From an uncultured Flavobacteriales bacterium (GTDB lineage Bacteria > Bacteroidota > Bacteroidia > Flavobacteriales > CALTNV01): a stretch of DNA of 14,347 nt. Every line of letters starts with the position of its first letter. Positions within the stretch are counted from its first letter, which is position 1. Positions 1 through 8,387 of the stretch are shown here, one piece after another. The translations under genes and the position numbers were made by a program. The DNA lies in the NCBI GenBank assembly GCA_943845485.1, contig CALTNV010000034.1, forward strand, positions 1 through 14,347, in the 5' to 3' direction. The notes under the pieces were generated by a model, which was not told the DNA's origin, searched no databases, and worked only from the letters and a program-made list of their open reading frames with translations.

Positions 1-657
1 GCTGTAAGTCAGTCTTTAGCAGATGCAGATGTGTTATTATTGGTGGTTGATTTAAAAGAAAGAAAGCTAAATAATGCTGAGTTTCTTGAAAAATTAAAAA
101 AGGTAACTACCCCAATGCTCATTTTAATTAACAAGGTTGATTTAGGTTCGCAAGAAGATGTGGAAGAAAGTGTTGCTTTTTGGAATGAGCAGCTGCCTAA
201 TGCCGAAATTTTACCAATTAGTGCATTACATAAATTAAATACCAATTTAATTTTAAAAAAAATATTCTCTTTAATACCAGCATCACCACCATTTTACGAT
301 AAAGACCAATTGACAGATAGGCCGATGAGGTTTTTTGTGAGTGAGATAATTAGAGAAAAGATTTTATTGAATTATAAAAAAGAAATTCCTTATTCAGTAG
401 AAATTATTGTTGAAGAGTTTAAAGACGAAAAGAAAATTGTTAAAATAAGAGCAGTCATCTTAGTAGCACGTGATTCTCAAAAAGGAATTATTATTGGTCA
501 TCAAGGATCAAAATTGAAGAAAATTGGAACTGAATCGCGTAAAGATTTAGAAGAATTTATTCAAAAGAAAGTATTTCTCGATTTATATGTAAAGGTTGAT
601 AAAAACTGGAGAGAGAAAGAAAATAAGTTAAAACAATACGGATATTTAAATAAATAA
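1..657 (+). CDS. era: GTPase Era, 3' part (5' end outside window)
   Basis: Era is a GTPase that binds the 3' end of 16S rRNA and helps 30S subunit maturation. Frame 1 is open from the first base, so the gene begins before the window and 218 codons are visible. The G1-G3 motifs are missing because of the window edge. Visible are a hydrophobic strand ending in VVDL (residues 14-17), the G4 motif NKVD (44-47), the G5 motif SAL (74-76), and a C-terminal type 2 KH domain whose GxxG-type loop lies in GIIIGHQGSKLKKIG (about 162-176), which is the rRNA-binding part. A GTG at base 31 could be mistaken for a start, but the Era-like frame continues upstream of it. The stop is 3 nt before der, so the two are almost certainly co-transcribed. 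The family assignment is firm because the Era GTPase half and the KH domain are joined in the usual order. Confidence 0.95.
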   Translation, partial: AVSQSLADADVLLLVVDLKERKLNNAEFLEKLKKVTTPMLILINKVDLGSQEDVEESVAFWNEQLPNAEILPISALHKLNTNLILKKIFSLIPASPPFYDKDQLTDRPMRFFVSEIIREKILLNYKKEIPYSVEIIVEEFKDEKKIVKIRAVILVARDSQKGIIIGHQGSKLKKIGTESRKDLEEFIQKKVFLDLYVKVDKNWREKENKLKQYGYLNK

Positions 658-660
658 ACA

Positions 661-1968
661 ATGGGAAATATTGTTGCTATTGTTGGAAGACCTAATGTGG
701 GTAAATCAACAATTTTTAACCGATTAACAGAGTCAAGAGACGCTATTGTTGAATCGGTAAGTGGGGTTACTAGAGATAGACATTATGGTAAGGCTGATTG
801 GACAGGGCACGAATTTTCTGTGATTGATACAGGAGGTTATGTAAGCGGATCGGACGATATTTTTGAAGGAGAAATAAGAAGACAAGTTAATATAGCTATT
901 GACGAAGCTGACTTAATTTTATTTGTTGCTGATGTAACAACAGGAATTACAGATTTAGATGAGGCAGTTGCTAAACTACTTAGAAAAACTAAAAAGCCAG
1001 TGTTGGTAGTAGCTAACAAGGTTGATAATTCTCAAAGAGAATTAGAATCGGCAGAGTTTTACAATTTTGGTTTAGGAGAAGTTTATAATATATCGGCAGC
1101 CAGTGGTTCTGGTACAGGAGAGTTGTTAGATGCTGTTGTGGAAGAGTTAGATTGGGAAAAGGATATTTTTGACGAATCTGCATTACCACGTATTACCATT
1201 GTTGGTCGTCCTAACGCAGGTAAATCATCTTTAACCAATGCCTTGTTAAATCAAGAACGTAATATTGTTACTGATATTTCTGGGACTACAAGAGATACGG
1301 TAGAAACAAGGTACCAATCGTTTGGATTTGATTTTAAACTGGTAGATACAGCCGGAATTAGAAAAAAGACGAAGATTGATGATGATATTGAATTCTATTC
1401 AGTTTTAAGAACTTACAGAGCTATTGAAAATAGTGATGTTTGTATTTTAATGATTGATGCTACATTAGGTTTAGAGCGTCAAGATTTAAATATTTTTTAC
1501 GCTATTGAAAAGAACAAAAAAGGAGTTGTTGTTTTAATTAATAAGTGGGATTTAGTTGAAAAAGATCATAAAACAGCTGATGAATACAAAGAAAAGCTTA
1601 GAGAAACATTAGCACCTTATACTGATGTACCAATTATTTTTACATCGGTAACCAACAAACAGCGTATTCACAAAGCTTTAGAGGAAGCAATTGAGGTGTA
1701 TCAAAACAGAATGCAAAAAATACCTACTTCGGTATTAAATGAGGTGATGTTACCATACATTGAAAAAACGCCTCCACCATCAAGCAAAGGAAAGTATATT
1801 CGTATTAAATACGCTACTCAGTTACCAACACACAGAGTAACGTTTGCGTTTTTTGCTAATTTACCACAGTATATTAAAGATCCTTATAAGCGATTTTTAG
1901 AAAATAAATTAAGAGAGAATTTCAGTTTAACTGGAGTTCCAATTAATATCTTTTTTAGACAAAAATAA
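661..1968 (+). CDS. der: Ribosome-assembly GTPase Der (EngA)
   Basis: Der is an essential cytoplasmic GTPase with two tandem G domains that acts in 50S subunit assembly. Both domains are complete. The first has GRPNVGKS (residues 9-16), GVTRD (35-39), DTGG (56-59) and NKVD (119-122). The second has GRPNAGKS (182-189), GTTRD (208-212), DTAG (229-232) and NKWD (294-297). A C-terminal KH-like domain follows from about residue 355 to 435. The length of 435 aa is normal for the family. The ATG at 661 is chosen because the first G domain begins almost at once after it and era ends 3 nt upstream. No Shine-Dalgarno sequence is seen, as is usual in Bacteroidota. The next gene starts 2 nt after the stop. 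Confidence 0.98.
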   Translation: MGNIVAIVGRPNVGKSTIFNRLTESRDAIVESVSGVTRDRHYGKADWTGHEFSVIDTGGYVSGSDDIFEGEIRRQVNIAIDEADLILFVADVTTGITDLDEAVAKLLRKTKKPVLVVANKVDNSQRELESAEFYNFGLGEVYNISAASGSGTGELLDAVVEELDWEKDIFDESALPRITIVGRPNAGKSSLTNALLNQERNIVTDISGTTRDTVETRYQSFGFDFKLVDTAGIRKKTKIDDDIEFYSVLRTYRAIENSDVCILMIDATLGLERQDLNIFYAIEKNKKGVVVLINKWDLVEKDHKTADEYKEKLRETLAPYTDVPIIFTSVTNKQRIHKALEEAIEVYQNRMQKIPTSVLNEVMLPYIEKTPPPSSKGKYIRIKYATQLPTHRVTFAFFANLPQYIKDPYKRFLENKLRENFSLTGVPINIFFRQK

Positions 1969-1970
1969 AT

Positions 1971-3284
1971 ATGGAAGATTTTTCAGCTTTTAAATTAAAT
2001 AAGCAATTTTTATCTGCAATTAATGATTTGGGATGGGAAAAACCATCTCCAATTCAAAGTCAGTTTATTCCAAGAGCAATGGGCGGGCACGATATTATTG
2101 GGGTTGCAGAAACGGGTACTGGTAAAACAGCAGCGTATATGTTGCCAATTTTAATGAAGCTGAAGTTCTCTGATCATAATAGTTCTCCAAGAGCATTAGT
2201 GGTTGTTCCTACAAAAGAATTAGCTCTTCAAGTGGTTGATCAAGCAAAGCAATTAGCCGTAAATACCGATTTAAAAATTGTTGGTTTATACGGTGGTGTT
2301 GGTATATCTACCCAAGTTAACGAGGTAGCTAATGGTGTTGATATTGTTGTGAGTACTCCTAAAAGGCTTTTTGATGTATATAAAACAGGAGCGCTAAATC
2401 TTAGAAAAATTAAATCTTTTGTGCTTGATGAAGCCGATAGATTAATGGATATGGGGTTTATTCATCAACTAAATCAACTATTAGAAATAGTGCCTCGTAA
2501 AAGGCAAAATTTTTTACTATCGGCTACATTTCCTGAAAGAGTAGAGCAAGCAACACATAATTTTTTAGAATTTCCTGATAAAATTGAAATTGCTGCAGAA
2601 GGAAAAACCTCTGATAATGTTGAGCAGCGTTTATTTCACGTTCCTAACTTTATGACAAAGGTTGATTTGTTATCAAGCTTATTGCACGATAAAGAGGAGT
2701 ATAATAGGGTAATTGTATTTACACGTACGAAAGAAACAGCGAATAATATTTATAAGTTTGTTGGGCGTAAAATTACTAAAGACGTAAGGTTAGTACACTC
2801 AAATAAAGGTCAAAATGCGCGTATTAATGCCATGAATGATTTTAAAAATGGTGATATAAGAGTTTTAGTAACTACTGATGTGTCAGCCAGAGGAATTGAT
2901 GTGAATGAAGTAAGTCACGTGATTAATTTTGAATTACCTACCGATTATAATCAATATATTCACCGTATAGGAAGAACAGGTCGTGCTGATCATCAGGGAA
3001 TTGCCATTAGCTTTGCTGATAAAGCAGAGTTAATGCATATTGAGCGAATTGAGAAACTGATAGGGCAGAAAATTCCTGTTTATGATATTCCTGATTATAT
3101 CAAAATTCACGATACTACGCGTGATGAGCGTATTGAAATAGAAAGGGAGATTGATAGAATTAAGCGTATTGAAAACCCTGATTTTAGAGGTGCATTCCAC
3201 GATAAAAAAGATAGAGATCAAAAATTGAAAGAAAAACTTCAAAAAAAAGGAAAATATAGAGGGAAATTGAGAACAAAACTTTAA
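1971..3284 (+). CDS. DEAD-box ATP-dependent RNA helicase (RhlE/DbpA-like superfamily 2)
   Basis: This is an ATP-dependent RNA helicase of superfamily 2, probably acting on rRNA or mRNA structure. The motifs appear in order: the Q motif in GWEKPSPIQSQ (residues 21-31), Walker A AETGTGKT (46-53), PTKELA (80-85), DEAD (153-156), SAT (184-186), SARGID (305-310) and HRIGRTGR (331-338). The two RecA-like domains end near residue 375. A charged, lysine-rich tail of about 60 residues follows and probably helps RNA binding. The start lies 2 nt after the der stop, so it belongs to the same transcript. Bacteroidota carry several RhlE-like paralogues, so no gene symbol is given. Linkage to era and der suggests a role in ribosome assembly, which is inference from position only. 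Confidence 0.95.
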   Translation: MEDFSAFKLNKQFLSAINDLGWEKPSPIQSQFIPRAMGGHDIIGVAETGTGKTAAYMLPILMKLKFSDHNSSPRALVVVPTKELALQVVDQAKQLAVNTDLKIVGLYGGVGISTQVNEVANGVDIVVSTPKRLFDVYKTGALNLRKIKSFVLDEADRLMDMGFIHQLNQLLEIVPRKRQNFLLSATFPERVEQATHNFLEFPDKIEIAAEGKTSDNVEQRLFHVPNFMTKVDLLSSLLHDKEEYNRVIVFTRTKETANNIYKFVGRKITKDVRLVHSNKGQNARINAMNDFKNGDIRVLVTTDVSARGIDVNEVSHVINFELPTDYNQYIHRIGRTGRADHQGIAISFADKAELMHIERIEKLIGQKIPVYDIPDYIKIHDTTRDERIEIEREIDRIKRIENPDFRGAFHDKKDRDQKLKEKLQKKGKYRGKLRTKL

Positions 3285-3306
3285 ATTCCTTTTTAAAATT
3301 CTTTGA

Positions 3307-3645
3307 ATGCCCTATAAAGATCGTGAAATAAAAAAAATCTATTACTCTGTTGGCGACATTTCTAAAATGTTTAATGTAGCGCCATCATTAGTGCGCTATT
3401 GGGATGCCGAGTTTAAAGAGTTAAAGCCTACCAAAAATAAAAAAGGGAATCGATTATTTCACGAAAAAGATGTAGAATATTTTAAAGTCATCTATTACTT
3501 AGTTAAAGTTAAAGGCTATACTTTAGATGGGGCTAAAACGCAATTAAAAAATAAAAAATCTGTGGTTTTTCAAGAAGAGGAAGTCATTTCAAGACTTGAA
3601 AAGGTAAAAGAGTTTTTGATAGAACTAAAAAATAAAATGGAGTAA
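3307..3645 (+). CDS. MerR-family transcriptional regulator, small form
   Basis: This 112-aa DNA-binding protein has an N-terminal winged helix-turn-helix of the MerR type (residues about 12-75). Its signature is YSVGDISKMFNV followed by VRYWDAEF and a wing with GNRLFHEKDV. The C-terminal 25-30 residues (from EEEVISRLEKVKEF) look like the antiparallel coiled-coil dimerisation helix. There is no effector-binding domain and no cysteine at all, so it is not a classical metal sensor. Short MerR proteins of this kind are common in Bacteroidota, where the ligand is usually unknown. It sits 22 nt behind the helicase and probably ends the era-der-helicase transcript. Its target is not evident from the sequence. 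Confidence 0.9.
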   Translation: MPYKDREIKKIYYSVGDISKMFNVAPSLVRYWDAEFKELKPTKNKKGNRLFHEKDVEYFKVIYYLVKVKGYTLDGAKTQLKNKKSVVFQEEEVISRLEKVKEFLIELKNKME

Positions 3646-3669
3646 ATTAACTGCTTAAAAAATATATGA

Positions 3670-3831
3670 ATGAAAACATTAATAGTTAACAATAAATCAA
3701 TATTATTTATTTTATTTGGATTCTTATCAGAACTCTACGGTTTTAATTCAAAAATATTATCTCCTTTTTTTCAAACTACATTTTGGGCTTTAGGTGGATT
3801 GTTTTTTTGTTATGGGGGTTTGTACATATAA
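3670..3831 (+). CDS. Small hydrophobic ORF, 53 aa, function unknown
   Basis: An ATG at 3670 opens 53 codons ending in TAA at 3829-3831, in the 216-nt gap between the MerR gene and the glycosyltransferase. An in-frame TGA lies directly before the ATG, so the reading frame cannot start earlier. The product has two short hydrophobic stretches, ILFILFGFL (about residues 11-19) and a second around FWALGGLFFCYGG (38-50), so it would be a small membrane protein with one or two helices. It ends about 30 nt before the glycosyltransferase start. I do not recognise a family. It may be a genuine small subunit of the sugar module, a remnant of a larger membrane gene, or chance in AT-rich DNA. Confidence 0.4.
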   Translation: MKTLIVNNKSILFILFGFLSELYGFNSKILSPFFQTTFWALGGLFFCYGGLYI

Positions 3832-3861
3832 TTATTTTAACATAATATTACGCTATTCATA

Positions 3862-4575
3862 ATGAAATTAGATATTATAATACCTATTTATAACGAATGT
3901 AAGTCAATACGTATAGTCTTACAAAGAATAAATGAAGTTCCTTTTTTAGAATATATTTCTGAATATAAAATTATTATTGTTGATGATTGTTCAAACGATG
4001 GTACTTGGGAGGTCTTATTAGATCTGAAAAACAAGTATGACAATATAAAGTTAGTTAAACATTCTATTAATCAGGGTAAAGGTGCTGCAGTCAAAACAGG
4101 TGTGAAAAATTCAGGAAATGAAATTATAGTTGTTCAAGATGCTGATTTAGAATTAATACCAGAAGACATACTTCCGATGTTAGTTGAAATGAAAAAATTA
4201 GATGTTGATTTTGTTAATGGCTCTAGATATATGCCAGGTCTTATTAGACCTTTATACTCCTATAAAAGATATTTCTTTAATAAGTTTTTTACAAAAATGG
4301 TATCTATTCTTATAAATGTTAGACTTACAGATATGGCATGTGGTTATAAACTATTTACAAGAGAAATATATAATAAAATAAAATTAAACGAGAATAGATT
4401 TGGGTTTGAAGCAGAACTATTAATTAAATCAATTTTACTTGCTAAAAGCAGTATAACTGAAGTTCCAGTTAATTACTTTCCAAGAAATTATGGAGATGGA
4501 AAAAAAATAACTAACATGGATGGTTTTAAGATTTTCTGGACTATACTTAAGTATGGTTTATTTAGAATTAAATAA
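3862..4575 (+). CDS. Family 2 glycosyltransferase, DPM1/polyprenyl-phosphate sugar transferase-like
   Basis: This 237-aa GT-A fold enzyme probably moves a sugar from a nucleotide sugar to polyprenyl phosphate at the inner face of the cytoplasmic membrane. The visible motifs fit the DPM1-like branch of GT2: PIYNE (residues 8-12), DDCSNDGT (41-48), GKGAA (72-76), the metal-binding QDAD (92-95), GSRY (120-123), TDMACGYKLF (156-165), GFEAEL (181-186) and a basic, glycine-rich RNYGDGKKI (208-216). There are no C-terminal membrane helices, so it is the short, peripheral form, unlike GtrB-type enzymes. The downstream membrane protein starts 9 nt after its stop. The pair fits a scheme in which this enzyme makes the lipid-linked sugar and the neighbour uses it. 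The sugar cannot be told from sequence. Confidence 0.9.
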   Translation: MKLDIIIPIYNECKSIRIVLQRINEVPFLEYISEYKIIIVDDCSNDGTWEVLLDLKNKYDNIKLVKHSINQGKGAAVKTGVKNSGNEIIVVQDADLELIPEDILPMLVEMKKLDVDFVNGSRYMPGLIRPLYSYKRYFFNKFFTKMVSILINVRLTDMACGYKLFTREIYNKIKLNENRFGFEAELLIKSILLAKSSITEVPVNYFPRNYGDGKKITNMDGFKIFWTILKYGLFRIK

Positions 4576-4584
4576 TACTAAAAT

Positions 4585-5925
4585 ATGAAAAAATTAAAAT
4601 TCATAATCCCTCTTTTTTGTATTGTTGTTTTAAGTTATTCAGCATTTAATATATCTAAATGGAATAAGAATAAAGTTATTCAATGGGATATTACCTCTTA
4701 TTATGGATATTTACCTGCTTATTTTATACATAATGATCTTACCTTAAAATTTATAGATGAAGATCCAAAGTATTATTATGATAATATGATGTTTTGGCCT
4801 GAAAAAGCTCCTAATGGGAATTATGTGATAAAAACGACTATGGGAATGTCGCTTTTATATGCTCCCTTTTTTGGTATTGCCCAATTAGAAGCTTCTTTTT
4901 TTAAAGAAGATTTAAATGGGTTTAGTCCTACTTATCAAAAATGGATTCAATTATCAGCAATTTTTTATTTGTTTTTTGGCATCTTTTATTTATTTAAATA
5001 TTTGAGTTGTTTAACAAATGACTTATCTGCTTCTATAGCAATAATAGTAGTTCTTTTCGGTACAAATTTATTTTATTATAGTAGTATGGAGTCTGCTATG
5101 TCTCATTCATACAATTTTGCTTTAATAAGTTGTTTTATATATTGGTATGACAATTGGATTAAAAAAAATTCAATGAAATCAACACTTATTTTAGGAGTAA
5201 TTACCGGTTTAATTGTTCTAATAAGACCTACTAACATCTTCATACTTATTTTTGCCTTTTTTTATTCTTTAAATTCATTTGATTTAAAGTACCAATTGGT
5301 TTTTTTATTTAAAAAAAGATTAAAAAGTGTATTAATTATAATGTTAATTAGCTTTATAGTTTTATTACCTCAGTTTGTTTATTGGAAAATTCAAACTGAT
5401 TATTGGGTGTTTAATTCATATGTTGGAGAGCATTTTTATTTTTTAAAACCACACTTAATTAATTTTCTCTTTGGTTTTAGAAAAGGTTGGTTTATTTATA
5501 CACCTTTAATGATAATACCTAGTATTGGTATATTGATGCTTTTTAAAATTAATCATCCTTTAAAATGGGCTATTTCTATTCCTATTGTTATTTCAGTTTA
5601 TCTTCTGTCAAGTTGGTGGTGTTGGTGGTTTGGTGGTAGTTTTGGTATGCGTTCATTAATTGATTGGTATCCGTTAATGACCATTGTTTTAGCTATTGTC
5701 ATTTACAGATCTAAAAATAAAATAATATTATGTTCATTATGTTTAATCTTAGTTACATTAAATTTAATTCAAACATACCAATATCATAAAGGTATTATGC
5801 ATTGGGATTCAATGACTTTTAAATCTTATAAAAATATTTTTTTAACATTAAAAAATTCCAACTCTAATACTGATTTTCTTGAGACTCCAAATTATTCAGC
5901 TGCTAAAAAGGGTAAGGAAGAGTAA
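4585..5925 (+). CDS. Polytopic membrane protein, probable GT-C-type glycosyltransferase
   Basis: This 446-aa protein has many hydrophobic segments (roughly ten) and begins with a membrane anchor (KFIIPLFCIVVLSYSAF). A large loop follows that contains WDITSYYGYLPAYF (residues 34-47). An aspartate in the first periplasmic loop next to aromatic residues is the usual mark of GT-C enzymes such as ArnT/PMT relatives, and D35 is the obvious candidate for the catalytic base. IRPTNIF (about 213-219) resembles a loop conserved in many Bacteroidota members. GT-C enzymes transfer sugars from polyprenyl-phosphate carriers to acceptors on the outer side of the inner membrane, which suits the DPM1-like gene 9 nt upstream. 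The stop is 9 nt from the convergent receptor gene. The membrane nature is certain; the enzymatic role is inference. Confidence 0.75.
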   Translation: MKKLKFIIPLFCIVVLSYSAFNISKWNKNKVIQWDITSYYGYLPAYFIHNDLTLKFIDEDPKYYYDNMMFWPEKAPNGNYVIKTTMGMSLLYAPFFGIAQLEASFFKEDLNGFSPTYQKWIQLSAIFYLFFGIFYLFKYLSCLTNDLSASIAIIVVLFGTNLFYYSSMESAMSHSYNFALISCFIYWYDNWIKKNSMKSTLILGVITGLIVLIRPTNIFILIFAFFYSLNSFDLKYQLVFLFKKRLKSVLIIMLISFIVLLPQFVYWKIQTDYWVFNSYVGEHFYFLKPHLINFLFGFRKGWFIYTPLMIIPSIGILMLFKINHPLKWAISIPIVISVYLLSSWWCWWFGGSFGMRSLIDWYPLMTIVLAIVIYRSKNKIILCSLCLILVTLNLIQTYQYHKGIMHWDSMTFKSYKNIFLTLKNSNSNTDFLETPNYSAAKKGKEE

Positions 5926-5935
5926 TTCCTTTTTT
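5905..5935. terminator. Weak bidirectional terminator between convergent genes
   Basis: Between the membrane protein (plus) and the receptor gene (minus), AAGGAA at 5914-5919 pairs with TTCCTT at 5926-5931 across a 6-nt loop that includes the stop codon. The stem is followed by a T run to 5935. An alternative pairing is AAAAAGG at 5905-5911 with CCTTTTT at 5928-5934. Both are short and AT-rich, so termination may be partial. The 9-nt gap leaves no room for anything larger. Confidence 0.4.
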
Positions 5936-8328
5936 CATAAATCGATTCTGTAATAAAATACAGGAAGTAGTCCAAGTTGATACTCCGCTGTTATAGGGTC
6001 AACACCATTATTTAGTGCAGATCTACTAAAAGTATATCTTAAAATATTTTTTCTATTGGTAATATTAGCAACATCAATACCAATTTCATGAGTTGTTTTT
6101 TTAGTATTGATTGTGTACGATACTTTAAAATCCATTCTGAAATAATTATCAAATTGAAGTTCGTTTTTCATATCGTCTTCAATCACAATATCACCTGCAA
6201 AGTCAGATGCAGAAACGTCAATAGGAGAATATCTTTTTCCTCCAGCACCGCTTATTTTAAATCCAGTATTTAAAACGCTTTTTTCATTTATTTTCCAAAG
6301 TTTACCAACCAATATATTTGTAATCCAGTTCGTATTATAGTCAGTATCTCTTGTAATCCCGTCACTTCCTTTATATTTACTTTCATAAACAGAAGTGTTA
6401 ATTAAAAAGAAATATTTTTTACTAAAGTATTTTTCTAAGGTTAATTCGATTCCGTAGTTATTTCCGGTTCCGTTATTTGTTAATTTACCTGGGAAAATTC
6501 TGTCAAATCCAGCACCCTGATTTATCATAGAAAAAGAAGATGAATATGTTGTAACAGGTATATCATATAAATCTTGAAAATAAACTTCTGTTTTAATATG
6601 AAAATTTTGATTAAATGCAAAATCATAACCAATTACATAATGTCTGCTTTTTGAAAAACCAATGTTTTTATTTTGCTGAATATATTCTCCATTGATATTG
6701 TTTTGAGCCAATAAAATATAATCGGGTTGTGTTTGACTATGAACGCCAATTCCTATGCTTAGTTTTGATTTTTTTGTGGTGTTGTAAACTATACCTAGCC
6801 TAGGTTCTATTGCAGATAAGTCATTATTTAAGCTGTAATACTGTATATGCCATCCAGTAATCAATTTTAATTTTTCATTTAGTTGAAAATTGATACTGGT
6901 GTATGGTTGAAATAAAATAGAGTTTCCTGATGCGTTTACCCTATTGTCCCAATTGTAGGAGCGATCTATATAAAAGTCATCAGAATAATTATAGTGAGAA
7001 AAAGTGCTATTAAATCCAATTTTCATCACAATGTTTTTCTTTAAAATAGATGTGTATTTAAAAGAAGCTAAAGCTTTATCATTATAAAATGCATAATAAA
7101 GTTTTGGAGTAATACTATCTAGGATATATTTATTGTTTATTGTTTTTCTGTGAACTGTTTGGTGTTCGGAAGTTTGTTGATCGTGAGAGTAGGCTAATGA
7201 AAAATCAATAAAACTGTTGTTGTTTAAACTTTTTTTGATGTTTAAACCTATTACTGCCATATTTGTTTTAAATAGCTGGTCTCTTTCGTGATTGGTATAA
7301 ATGTCAGATGTTACTTCTTCTTGATCACTTAAGTTAATTTCATTTGAGCTAATACCTCCCAAACCAAATATTGATATTCTTGGACCGTTATTCTTATAAG
7401 GTAATGATATTTTAAAACTAGCATCTTGGTATTTAGCAATTGAGTTCGTTCCAATGTTAATTCCAATATCTTGCATAATGCTTAATGTAGAATATCTATA
7501 GGATGCTAAATAAGATCCATTGTTTTTTTTCGATAATGGGCCTTCAACAAAAGCTTCTAAGCCCATCAATCCAAATTGAAAAGTTTGTTGATGAACTTTA
7601 TTGTTACCATTTCTTAATTTTAAATCAAATACACTAGATATGCTATTTCCATACTCTGCAGCAAAAGCACTTGTGAAAAAATCAGAATTGTCTAACGTTT
7701 TATCATTAATAATATTTACAGGACCTCCAGAGGTTCCTTTTACTGCAAAATGGTTTGGATTGGGGATGTCAACACCTTCAATTCTATAAATAGTTCCTGA
7801 AGGGCTATTTCCTCTTACAACAATATCATTTCTTGAGTCATCATTACTTACAATTCCGGCAAAATTAGCTACCATTCTAGCAGGGTCATTTCTTGTTCCA
7901 GGGTATTTTCTTGTATCCTGAGTGTTAAATGCATGTCCACTAACAGCTGTAGAATTATTGTTTAATTCACTTTTGTTAAGTGCAGTAATTGTTATGTCAT
8001 CTAAAGACTCTAAGTTACTTTCAAGTTCAATATTAAATGAAATATGTTTACCATTAAATAATTCAATATCTTTTGATAAGAATGGAGCATAGCCCATAAA
8101 AGTTACTTCAATATAGTAATGGCCGCTTTTTAATGAATTAAATTCATAGTAACCTTCAATATTCGAAGTTGTATAGATTGATGAGTCTTGACTATCAGTT
8201 AACTTTATAGATGCCGAAACAAGTGTATTTACATCGTTTTTATCAGAAATGATCCCTGATATAAATCCGTTTTGGGCATTTATTTGGTAACAAAGTAAGA
8301 ATATTATTACTTGAAGTAATAGTTTCAT
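5935..8328 (-). CDS. TonB-dependent outer-membrane receptor with N-terminal carboxypeptidase-regulatory-like domain
   Basis: This 797-aa protein should form a 22-strand outer-membrane barrel that imports a substrate using TonB energy. It begins with a signal peptide (cleavage probably after INAQ, residue 19). A beta-sandwich carboxypeptidase-regulatory-like domain follows (about 22-103, with GYYEFNSLKSGHYYIEVTFMGY near its end). LDDITITAL at 109-117 matches the usual LDEVVVTA-type TonB box of Bacteroidota. The plug spans about 130-240, with VVRGNSP, IEGVDIPNPNHF and SAFAAEYGNSISSVFD, and the barrel runs to the C-terminus. The last residue is leucine rather than the usual aromatic, but tyrosines lie just before it. 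There is no adjacent SusD gene, so it is not a standard glycan-uptake pair. It lies 40 nt after the PorP-like gene and has its own promoter. The substrate is not deducible. Confidence 0.93.
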   Translation of the reverse strand: MKLLLQVIIFLLCYQINAQNGFISGIISDKNDVNTLVSASIKLTDSQDSSIYTTSNIEGYYEFNSLKSGHYYIEVTFMGYAPFLSKDIELFNGKHISFNIELESNLESLDDITITALNKSELNNNSTAVSGHAFNTQDTRKYPGTRNDPARMVANFAGIVSNDDSRNDIVVRGNSPSGTIYRIEGVDIPNPNHFAVKGTSGGPVNIINDKTLDNSDFFTSAFAAEYGNSISSVFDLKLRNGNNKVHQQTFQFGLMGLEAFVEGPLSKKNNGSYLASYRYSTLSIMQDIGINIGTNSIAKYQDASFKISLPYKNNGPRISIFGLGGISSNEINLSDQEEVTSDIYTNHERDQLFKTNMAVIGLNIKKSLNNNSFIDFSLAYSHDQQTSEHQTVHRKTINNKYILDSITPKLYYAFYNDKALASFKYTSILKKNIVMKIGFNSTFSHYNYSDDFYIDRSYNWDNRVNASGNSILFQPYTSINFQLNEKLKLITGWHIQYYSLNNDLSAIEPRLGIVYNTTKKSKLSIGIGVHSQTQPDYILLAQNNINGEYIQQNKNIGFSKSRHYVIGYDFAFNQNFHIKTEVYFQDLYDIPVTTYSSSFSMINQGAGFDRIFPGKLTNNGTGNNYGIELTLEKYFSKKYFFLINTSVYESKYKGSDGITRDTDYNTNWITNILVGKLWKINEKSVLNTGFKISGAGGKRYSPIDVSASDFAGDIVIEDDMKNELQFDNYFRMDFKVSYTINTKKTTHEIGIDVANITNRKNILRYTFSRSALNNGVDPITAEYQLGLLPVFYYRIDL

Positions 8329-8356
8329 TAGTGTAAGTTGATCGTTTTTGGTTAAG

Positions 8357-8387
8357 CAAAGTTAATAATTACTCAAAGGATGGACAA
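8357..8387 (-). promoter_or_regulatory. Promoter of the TonB-dependent receptor gene
   Basis: On the minus strand, TTG (complement of 8385-8387) is followed after exactly 20 nt by TAACTTTG (complement of 8357-8364). This is a full match to the Bacteroidota consensus TTG-N17-23-TAnnTTTG. The -33 element lies within the last codons of the PorP-like gene. The predicted start of transcription near 8352 gives a leader of about 24 nt. The receptor can therefore be expressed apart from the two genes upstream of it. Confidence 0.7.

Noticed and set aside
31..657. GTG at 31 as the start of a complete protein
   Set aside because: The frame is open and Era-like upstream of it to base 1, and Era needs its N-terminal G1-G3 motifs; the gene is cut by the window edge.
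3670..3831. Small ORF as a GtrA flippase
   Set aside because: At 53 aa it is under half the usual length and has at most two helices; no GtrA motif is visible, so only a neutral description is given.
5935..8328. TonB receptor as a SusC of a polysaccharide utilisation locus
   Set aside because: There is no SusD-like gene, glycoside hydrolase or sensor nearby, and the 797-aa length is shorter than usual SusC proteins.
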